Below, one piece after another: positions 6,102-11,790 of a DNA stretch of 11,790 nucleotides; within the stretch, counting starts at the first letter, position 1; the number at the start of each line of letters is the position of its first letter. The stretch spans positions 1-11,790 of the forward strand of contig WGCB01000512.1 in NCBI GenBank assembly GCA_015494005.1. Direction: 5' to 3'. The position numbers and the translations under genes were made by a program. The notes below the pieces were generated by a model. It made no database searches and was not told the DNA's origin. It was given only the letters and a program-made list of their open reading frames with translations. Source of the DNA: Caldilineaceae bacterium. GTDB lineage: Bacteria; Chloroflexota; Anaerolineae; Caldilineales; Caldilineaceae.

Positions 6102-7940
6102 ATGCCAACCCTGGAAACGGAAATTCTTGTCATCGGTGGAGGAGCCACAGGCGCCGGCGTGGCCTGGGATGCGGCCCTGCGGGGCTTCCAGGTGATCCTG
6201 GTGGAGAAGCGGGACCTGACCCACGGCACCACCGGACGCTACCACGGCCTGGTCCACAGCGGCGGGCGCTACGTGGTCAAGGACCCCAAGAGCGCGGCGG
6301 AGTGCATCCACGAGAACCGCATCCTGCGCCGCACCCACGCCCACTGCATCGAGGACACCGGCGGCTTCTTCGTGGTCACCCCGGAGGAGGCGGAGAGCGA
6401 CTACCCGGACCGCTTCCAGGCCGCCTGCGACGAGATCGGCATCCCCTGCACGGAGATCCCCGTGGCCGAGGCCCTGCGCCGGGAGCCCCTGCTCAACCCC
6501 CGCATCAGCCGGGTCTTCGAAGTGCCCGACGCCTCCGCGGACAGCTTCCTGGCCACCCACGCCACGGTCCAGGCCGCCCGCATGGCCGGGGCCCGCATCC
6601 TCATCTACCACCAGGTGGAGGCGCTGCTGGTGGACGAGAGCAACGGCCAGCGCCGGGTCCAGGGAGCCCAGGTGCGGGACATGGTCTCCGGGGAGCTGGT
6701 GACCATCCGCGCGGACATGACCATCAACGCGGCCGGGGCCTGGGCCGGGCAGATCGCCGCCCTGGCCGGCGCGGAGGTGCGCATCATCCCAGGCAAGGGG
6801 ACCATGGTGGCCATGAACCACCGCCTGGTGAACACGGTCATCAACCGCTGCAAGATGCCCTCGGACGGGGACATCATCGTGCCCATCCACACCATCGTGG
6901 CCATCGGCACCACGGACGAGAAGGTGGCCGACCCGGAGAACCTGCGCATCGAGCCCTGGGAGGTCCAGCTCATGCTGGAGGAGGGGGAGAAGCTGGTGCC
7001 GGGCATCAGCCGGGCCCGGGTGCTGCGAGCCTGGGCGGGAGTCCGCCCCCTCTACCAGGAGAACTTCACCGGCCAGGACAGCCGGGACGTGACCCGCTCC
7101 CTGGCCCTGCTGGACCACCCCAGCCGGGACGGCATCCAGGGCTTCCTCACCATCACCGGGGGCAAGTGGACCACCTTCCGCATGATGGCCGAGAAGGCCG
7201 TGGACCGGGCCTGCCAGCACCTGGGCGTGGAGCGTCCCTGCCGCACCGCGGACACCCCGGTGCCCGGCGCGGAGCAGGGGCACTACTGGCTGGGCCACCG
7301 CCTGCACGAGATCGAGGAGGCCCGGCTCCAGGGCGAGCTGGTCTGCGAGTGCGAGCTGGTCACCCGGGCCATGCTGGAGGACGCCGCCCGGAACAACCCC
7401 ACCGTCACCCTGGACGACCTGCGCCGGGACGTGCGCCTGGGCATGGGGCCCTGCCAGGGCGGCTTCTGCACCTACCGGGCCGTGGGCATCCTCCACGAGC
7501 TGGCCGCGGAGAACCGCACCGCGCCGGTCACGCCGGAGAGCCCCCAGGAGGAGATCGCCAACTCCCCCTGGGAGGTGGCCTACCTCCAGTCCCCCGGGCG
7601 CCACGTGCGCACCGGCAGCCCCCAGGAGGTGCTGGAGTCCAAGGTCCTGGGCCCGGCCTCGCCGGTCACCGACCCCCGCACGCCCGTCTCCAACCCCAAC
7701 CTGCTCCTGCGGGACTTCCTCCAGGAGCGCTGGAAGGGGGTGGTGCCGGTGCTCTGGGGCCGTCAGCTGAAGCAGGAGCGCCTGGACGAGCTCATCTACC
7801 TGGGGGTGATGAACGCGGATCACCTGCCGGATGAGGAGCTGGCCAGCCCGTTGACCGATTTCTACCTCTTCGACACCACACCCGGGGAGACCTCACCCGG
7901 CACCACCCCATCCGGCCAGGAAAAGGAGGCGTCGGCATGA
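6102..7940 (+). CDS. glpA: Anaerobic glycerol-3-phosphate dehydrogenase subunit A (FAD, BFD-like Fe-S domain)
   Basis: GlpA is the catalytic flavoprotein of the GlpABC complex; it oxidises sn-glycerol-3-phosphate to DHAP. The 612-aa product has the FAD dinucleotide-binding motif IGGGATGAG (11-19), HGLVHSGGRY (48-57), INAAGAWAGQIA (208-219), VINRCKMPSDGDIIVP (247-261) and ITGGKWTTFRMMAE (351-364), all collinear with E. coli GlpA (542 aa). A BFD-like [2Fe-2S] segment follows, with Cys415, Cys417, Cys451 and Cys456. About 57 residues (roughly 470-535, Pro/Glu/Ser-rich) are inserted before the conserved FLQERWKG, and the tail is extended. The ATG at 6102 has GGAG (6092-6095) 6 nt upstream. The frame is open upstream through repeat sequence, which is not expected to be translated. 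The stop overlaps the glpB ATG (ATGA). Confidence 0.96.
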   Translation: MPTLETEILVIGGGATGAGVAWDAALRGFQVILVEKRDLTHGTTGRYHGLVHSGGRYVVKDPKSAAECIHENRILRRTHAHCIEDTGGFFVVTPEEAESDYPDRFQAACDEIGIPCTEIPVAEALRREPLLNPRISRVFEVPDASADSFLATHATVQAARMAGARILIYHQVEALLVDESNGQRRVQGAQVRDMVSGELVTIRADMTINAAGAWAGQIAALAGAEVRIIPGKGTMVAMNHRLVNTVINRCKMPSDGDIIVPIHTIVAIGTTDEKVADPENLRIEPWEVQLMLEEGEKLVPGISRARVLRAWAGVRPLYQENFTGQDSRDVTRSLALLDHPSRDGIQGFLTITGGKWTTFRMMAEKAVDRACQHLGVERPCRTADTPVPGAEQGHYWLGHRLHEIEEARLQGELVCECELVTRAMLEDAARNNPTVTLDDLRRDVRLGMGPCQGGFCTYRAVGILHELAAENRTAPVTPESPQEEIANSPWEVAYLQSPGRHVRTGSPQEVLESKVLGPASPVTDPRTPVSNPNLLLRDFLQERWKGVVPVLWGRQLKQERLDELIYLGVMNADHLPDEELASPLTDFYLFDTTPGETSPGTTPSGQEKEASA

Positions 7941-9223
7941 CCCAGCTCATCGTCATCGGAGCCGGGCTGACCGGGCTCATGGCGGCGCACACGGCGGCCC
8001 AGGCTGGCCTCCAGGTGCGGATCATCGCCAAGGGCATGGGGGCCAACCACTGGCACGCGGGCACCGTGGACGTCCTGGGCTACCATCCCCGGGACAGCCG
8101 CCAGCCGGTGCGCCGCCCCCTGGAGAGCCGGGACGTCCTGGTGGCCGAGCAGCCGGGACACCCCTACGCGCGGGTCTCCCCGGAGGAGATGCAGGCCGGG
8201 CTGGAGGCCTTCACCAGGCTGGCCCAGGAGGCTGGCCTGCCCCACCGGGGCAGCGACGAGCCGGGCCGCAACCTGCTCTTGCCCTCGCCCGTGGGCGCGG
8301 CCCGCCCCGCCTTCCTGGCCCCGGAGGCCCAGCTGGCCGGGGAGCTGGGCCGGGACGAGCCCATGCTCATCGTGGGCTTCCAGGGCCTGCGGGACTTCTA
8401 CCCCCAGCTGGTGGCGGAGAACCTGGGCAAACAGGGAGTGACCGCCCGGGCCGCCTTCCTGCCCCTCTCCCTCGTCACCCGGGAGCGGGACCGGAACCAC
8501 GTGCAGCTGGCCAAGCTCCTGGACGAGCCGGAGCGGGTGGCGGGCCTGGGCCGGGCTCTGCGGGGCCTGGTCAAGCCCGGGGAGCGGGTGGGCCTGCCGG
8601 CCATCCTGGGCTTCCAGCGCCACCGGGAGGTCCTGGCCAGCCTGGTGGAGCAGGTGGGCGCGCCCATCTTCGAGATCCCCACCCTGCCACCCAGCGTGCC
8701 GGGGATCCGCCTGCACACGGCCCTGGCCCGGCGCCTGGAGGCCCTGGGCGTGCGCATCGAGACGGGCATGGAGGTCCTGGGCTTCCACGGGGAGGACGGG
8801 CGGGTGCTCTGGGTGGAGACGGAGACCGCGGCTCGCCCCCTGAAGCACCGGGCGGAGCGTTTCCTGCTGGCCACCGGCGGCGTCCTGGGAGGCGGTTTCC
8901 AGAGCGACCACACCGGCCGCATCTGGGAGGGCATTTTCCATCTGCCCTTGACCCTGCCCCAGGAGCGCAGCCGCTGGTTCCGCCCCCGCTTCCTGGACCC
9001 GGCCGGCCAGCCGGTCTTCCAGGGGGGCGTCCCGGTGAATGGGAACTTCCAGCCTGTGGACCCGGCCAGCGGGCAACCGGTCTTCGCCAACCTGTGGGCC
9101 GCGGGGAACACCCTGGCCCACGCGGATCCCATCCACGAGCGCAGCCTGGAGGGCGTGGCCATCGTCACCGGCGTGGCCGCGGTCAAGGCGATGGTGGGAG
9201 ATCGAGCGCCGGCCAACTCCTGA
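7937..9223 (+). CDS. glpB: Anaerobic glycerol-3-phosphate dehydrogenase subunit B
   Basis: GlpB is the second flavoprotein of the GlpABC complex and is thought to relay electrons from GlpA to the GlpC iron-sulfur subunit. The 428-aa product begins LIVIGAGLTGLMAAHTAAQAG (from residue 4), a Rossmann FAD motif. It continues with HWHAGTVDVLGY (38-49), comparable to the SSGSLDLL region of E. coli GlpB, and ends with the family C-terminal block around FANLWAAGNTLAHADPIHE and GVAIVTGVAA. The ATG at 7937 sits in the glpA stop (ATGA) with a strong AAGGAGG at 7923-7929, 7 nt upstream. It therefore has its own good ribosome site besides the coupling. Its last codons run into a heptamer-like repeat that continues into the spacer before glpC. 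Confidence 0.93.
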   Translation: MTQLIVIGAGLTGLMAAHTAAQAGLQVRIIAKGMGANHWHAGTVDVLGYHPRDSRQPVRRPLESRDVLVAEQPGHPYARVSPEEMQAGLEAFTRLAQEAGLPHRGSDEPGRNLLLPSPVGAARPAFLAPEAQLAGELGRDEPMLIVGFQGLRDFYPQLVAENLGKQGVTARAAFLPLSLVTRERDRNHVQLAKLLDEPERVAGLGRALRGLVKPGERVGLPAILGFQRHREVLASLVEQVGAPIFEIPTLPPSVPGIRLHTALARRLEALGVRIETGMEVLGFHGEDGRVLWVETETAARPLKHRAERFLLATGGVLGGGFQSDHTGRIWEGIFHLPLTLPQERSRWFRPRFLDPAGQPVFQGGVPVNGNFQPVDPASGQPVFANLWAAGNTLAHADPIHERSLEGVAIVTGVAAVKAMVGDRAPANS

Positions 9224-9250
9224 CTTCCAGCTTCCCACTCCTCATCCAAC
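9216..9250 (+). repeat. Period-7 pyrimidine-rich repeat across the glpB stop
   Basis: Degenerate 7-nt units run ACTCCTG, ACTTCCA, GCTTCCC, ACTCCTC, ATCCAAC from 9216. The first two include the glpB stop codon (9221-9223). The approximate consensus is ACTTCCN. It occupies most of the 47-nt spacer and ends shortly before the glpC ribosome site AGAGG (9256-9260). Confidence 0.55.
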
Positions 9251-9270
9251 TTCTCAGAGGAAACCAAGCC

Positions 9271-10548
9271 ATGCACACCATTTCCTGGCATTCCGTCGAG
9301 CTGACCCTGGACGAGTGCATCAAGTGCAACATCTGCACCAGCTACTGCCCGGTGGCCGAGGTGACGGACCTCTTCGCCGGCCCCAAGTACTCGGGCCCCC
9401 AGGCCCAGCGCTTCCGGGAGAACGGCCAGCCCCACTCGCCGGACCACTCGGTGGACTACTGCTCCGGCTGCCGGGTCTGCAACGACGTCTGCCCCACGGG
9501 CGTGCGCATCGCGGAGATCAACGCCAAAGCCCGGGCCCAGATGGTGGCGGAGCACGGCATCCCCCTGCGCAACCGCCTGCTGGGCCGGAACGAGCTCCTG
9601 GGCAAGGCCGGGAGCTTCGCCCCGCACCTGGCCAACCTGGCCCTCCACAACCCGGTGAGCCGGGTCCTGGCGGAGAAGGTGGTGGGCATCGCCCGGGAGG
9701 CCCCCCTGCCCCGCTGGAGCACCGAGGGGACCTTCAGCGCCTGGATGAAGCGCACCCGTCATCGGCGGCTGCGCTCGGACAAGAAGGTGGTCTACTTCCA
9801 CGGCTGCGCCACCCAGTACTACGAGCCCTTCATCGGCCAGGCCGCGGTGATGGTCCTGGAGCAGAACGGCTACGAGGTGCTGGTCCCGCCCCAGAACTGC
9901 TGCGGCCTGCCCATGCTCTCCAACGGCGAGTTCGACGCCGCGGAGCGCTATCACCGGGGCAACGTGGCCCGGCTGGCCGGCTTCGGCCTGGCCGGCTACC
10001 CCATCGTGGGCACCAGCACCAGCTGCACCCTCACCTTGAAGGAGGAGGCCCCGGAGCTCCTGGACAAGGAGGATCCGGGCAGCCAGGCCCTGAAACAGGC
10101 CACCTGGGACATCTTCGAGTGGCTGCGGGAGCTCCACGCGGAGGGCCAGCTCTCCACGGACTTCCGCCCCCTGAGCCCGGATGAGGAGCGGCTGGTGCTC
10201 CCCTACCACGCCCCCTGCCAGTACCGGGCCCACCGCATCGGCAAACCAGCCCTGGAGATCCTCTCCCTGATCCCCGGGCTGGACCTGCGGGAGAGCCACG
10301 CCCGCTGCTGCGGCATCGCGGGGACCTACGGCTACAAGGCGGAGAAATATCCGGTGGCCATGGACGTGGGCCGGGAGCTCTTCGACTTCGTGGCGGCCCA
10401 GTCCGGCGCGGAGATCACCGCCTGCGACTCGGAGACCTGCCGCTGGCAGCTGGAGCACGGCACCCATCTGCCCAGCCGCCACCCCATCGAGTTCCTGGCC
10501 GCGGCCTATGGGCGCTACGATCTGGAGCGGCGCCGGGCGGTGGAATGA
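9271..10548 (+). CDS. glpC: Anaerobic glycerol-3-phosphate dehydrogenase subunit C (Fe-S, CCG domains)
   Basis: GlpC is the iron-sulfur subunit that links GlpAB to the membrane and passes electrons to the quinone pool. The 425-aa product has two N-terminal [4Fe-4S] motifs, CIKCNICTSYCPV (Cys16/19/22/26) and CSGCRVCNDVCPTG (Cys64/67/70/74). Two cysteine-rich CCG domains follow, centred on CCGLPML (210-216, with HGC at 178-180) and CCGIAGTYG (346-354, with HAPC at 313-316), as in GlpC and heterodisulfide-reductase-D-type proteins. No transmembrane segment is evident, in line with E. coli GlpC (396 aa). The ATG at 9271 follows AGAGG (9256-9260) by 10 nt; the frame is open upstream inside glpB, but that part is shadow. 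The stop is followed by the heptamer-repeat spacer. Confidence 0.95.
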   Translation: MHTISWHSVELTLDECIKCNICTSYCPVAEVTDLFAGPKYSGPQAQRFRENGQPHSPDHSVDYCSGCRVCNDVCPTGVRIAEINAKARAQMVAEHGIPLRNRLLGRNELLGKAGSFAPHLANLALHNPVSRVLAEKVVGIAREAPLPRWSTEGTFSAWMKRTRHRRLRSDKKVVYFHGCATQYYEPFIGQAAVMVLEQNGYEVLVPPQNCCGLPMLSNGEFDAAERYHRGNVARLAGFGLAGYPIVGTSTSCTLTLKEEAPELLDKEDPGSQALKQATWDIFEWLRELHAEGQLSTDFRPLSPDEERLVLPYHAPCQYRAHRIGKPALEILSLIPGLDLRESHARCCGIAGTYGYKAEKYPVAMDVGRELFDFVAAQSGAEITACDSETCRWQLEHGTHLPSRHPIEFLAAAYGRYDLERRRAVE

Positions 10549-10561
10549 GGACAAACAAACA

Positions 10562-10603
10562 ATGAGTAACGAGTAATGAGTAACGAGTAATGCGTAATGC
10601 GTA
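10562..10603 (+). repeat. Six tandem heptamers between glpC and panE-like gene
   Basis: Six contiguous 7-nt units run ATGAGTA, ACGAGTA, ATGAGTA, ACGAGTA, ATGCGTA, ATGCGTA, with consensus AYGMGTA. The first four alternate T and C at position 2, so the true duplication unit may be 14 nt. The run is AT-rich compared with its surroundings and lies in the 95-nt spacer, ending 40 nt before the panE-like GTG. It belongs to neither gene. Confidence 0.9.
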
Positions 10604-10643
10604 TTGAGCTTCGAAACGCATCGAGTGTTGAAACGAGGCAATC

Positions 10644-11729
10644 GTGAACATCCTGGTCGTGGGAGCCGGGGCCATCGGCTCGTTGATGGGCGGGAAGCTG
10701 GCCGAAAGCGGCCAGGCGGTCACCCTGGTGGGGCGAGCTCCCCTGGTGGAGGCGGTGCGTCGGCAGGGGTTGCGGCTGATCCTGGGCCAGGAGACCCGGG
10801 TCATCCGCAACGTCCAGGCCGCCGGGAGCATCGCGGAGGCCCTCCAGCAGGCCCAGACCCAGGAACAACCCTTTGACCTGGCCATCCTCACGGTGAAAAG
10901 CTACGACACCGAGGTCACCCTGGCGGAGCTGGCCCAGGCCCTGGAGAGCACCGGCGCGCCGGTTCCCCTGCTCCTCAGCCTGCAGAACGGCGTGGGCAAC
11001 GAGGAGGCCATGGCCGCCCGCTTCGGGCCGGAGCGGGTCCTGGCGGGGACCATCACCGCGCCGGTGACCGTGCCCGAGCCTGGCGTGGTCCAGGTGGCCA
11101 AGCCCAAGTACGTGGTGGGCCTCAGCCCCTGGCGCCCGGACTTCCCCGCCTGGGCTCTCGACTCGCTATGCGAAACACTGCGGGCCGTGGGGGTGACCGT
11201 CACCTGCTACCGGGACGCCCGCAGCATGAAGTGGACCAAGCTGCTCATGAACATGGTGGGCAACGCCTCCAGCGCCATCCTGGACGAGCCACCGGACGTG
11301 GTCCTGGCCGATCCCCGCATGGCGGACCTGGAGATCGACGCCCTGCGGGAGGCCCTGGCCGTGATGCGGGCCCTGGGCATCCGCCCGGTCAACGTGGAGA
11401 AATACCCCCTGGGCACCCTGGCCCCGGTCATCCGCTGGGGGCCCCGTCCTCTCCTGCGGGCGGCCCTGGGACGCATCGTGGGGGGCGCCCGGGGCGGGAA
11501 GATGCCCAGCCTGCACATGGACCTGAGCAAGGGCAAGGGCAAGAGCGAGGTGGAGTGGCTCAACGGCGCGGTGGCCCGTCACGGCGAGGAGGCCGGCGTG
11601 CCCACTCCGGTGAACCGCACCCTGACCCAGGTGCTCCTGCACATCACCCGCCATCCCGACGCCTGGGACGAGTGGCGGCACAACCACGAACGGCTCTGGC
11701 AGGAGGCGAGGGTGCGGGCGAAAAGGTGA
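10644..11729 (+). CDS. panE: 2-dehydropantoate 2-reductase (ketopantoate reductase) family protein
   Basis: Family members reduce 2-dehydropantoate to pantoate with NADPH in coenzyme A synthesis. The 361-aa product begins MNILVVGAGAIGSLMGG, with the NADP-binding GAGAIG at 7-12. It continues with KSYDT (85-89), LQNGVGNEE (113-121) and KWTKLLMN (196-203), where Lys199 and Asn203 match E. coli Lys176 and Asn180. SEVEWLNG (301-308) includes Glu302, equivalent to Glu256, and Ser289 probably matches the substrate serine. It is longer than E. coli PanE (303 aa), mainly from a basic, glycine-rich segment at about 250-300. The GTG start has GAGG (10635-10638) 5 nt upstream and gives the normal N-terminus. 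It has no evident link to glycerol use. Because ApbA/PanE family members sometimes act on other 2-oxo acids, the exact substrate is less certain than the family. Confidence 0.88.
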   Translation: MNILVVGAGAIGSLMGGKLAESGQAVTLVGRAPLVEAVRRQGLRLILGQETRVIRNVQAAGSIAEALQQAQTQEQPFDLAILTVKSYDTEVTLAELAQALESTGAPVPLLLSLQNGVGNEEAMAARFGPERVLAGTITAPVTVPEPGVVQVAKPKYVVGLSPWRPDFPAWALDSLCETLRAVGVTVTCYRDARSMKWTKLLMNMVGNASSAILDEPPDVVLADPRMADLEIDALREALAVMRALGIRPVNVEKYPLGTLAPVIRWGPRPLLRAALGRIVGGARGGKMPSLHMDLSKGKGKSEVEWLNGAVARHGEEAGVPTPVNRTLTQVLLHITRHPDAWDEWRHNHERLWQEARVRAKR

Positions 11730-11790
11730 GCGGGTGAAGGGATGACCGGTTGGTGGGGTCTCCGCCTTTGACCAATCGACTCTCCAAGAC
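11730..11790 (+). other. Downstream spacer with second copy of the 18-nt motif
   Basis: These 61 nt after the panE-like stop hold no gene and no clear terminator hairpin. GACCGGTTGGTGGGGTCT at 11744-11761 repeats the motif found at 6001-6018, and ACCAATCGAC (11771-11780) resembles the octamer units before glpA. The next gene, if any, starts outside the window. Confidence 0.55.

Noticed and set aside
9094..9270. N-terminal extension of GlpC inside glpB
   Set aside because: This portion reads glpB in another frame and is Gly/Arg/His-rich with no family match. The ATG at 9271 starts the conserved protein.
10549..10643. Promoter for the panE-like gene
   Set aside because: TTGAGC at 10604 is a weak -35 resemblance, but no -10 hexamer lies at the right distance. 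The repeat content makes chance matches likely.

Overview
The window is a GC-rich, tightly packed, single-strand cluster for three-carbon metabolism. All ten recognisable genes are on the + strand. The order is dhaK (5' end cut off by the window), dhaL, glpK, dhaM (EIIA domain only), an HPr gene, a full-length PTS enzyme I gene, glpA, glpB, glpC, and a ketopantoate-reductase-family gene (panE-like). Codons strongly prefer G or C in third position (CTG, GCC, CGC, GAG). The spacers are lower in GC and rich in short-period repeats. This fits a high-GC free-living bacterium. My guess is a Chloroflexota lineage (Caldilinea/Litorilinea type), but this rests on general impression and no marker gene is present.

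Bases 1-3185 hold dhaK, dhaL and glpK. dhaM starts inside the glpK stop codon (GTGA overlap) and ends at 3595. A 114-nt element with imperfect terminal inverted repeats bounded by CTAG (3597-3710) follows, then about 100 nt without a clear gene. Bases 3819-5986 hold HPr and enzyme I. A 115-nt spacer with octamer repeats leads to glpA (6102-7940), glpB overlaps glpA by ATGA, and glpC starts at 9271. A heptamer-repeat spacer (10562-10603) precedes panE (10644-11729). The last 61 nt hold no gene but repeat an 18-nt motif found after the enzyme I gene.

How the genes fit together: GlpK makes glycerol-3-phosphate from glycerol and ATP. GlpABC oxidises it to dihydroxyacetone phosphate (DHAP), passing electrons to the quinone pool. 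In parallel, enzyme I, HPr and DhaM relay phosphate from phosphoenolpyruvate to ADP held by DhaL, which then phosphorylates dihydroxyacetone on DhaK. Both routes end at DHAP. No sugar permease (EIIB/EIIC) and no glycerol transporter or glycerol dehydrogenase is in the window, so this PTS chain looks dedicated to dihydroxyacetone phosphorylation.

The points most worth a second look are: DhaK has Gly where E. coli has the catalytic Asp109, although both active-site histidines are kept; HPr has an altered active loop (H-L-R-Q-G instead of H-A-R-P-A), a three-residue insertion and an uncertain N-terminus; GlpK lacks both the fructose-1,6-bisphosphate arginine and the HPr-phosphorylated histidine; GlpA carries an insertion of roughly 57 residues; and several spacers carry their own short tandem repeats next to ribosome binding sites.
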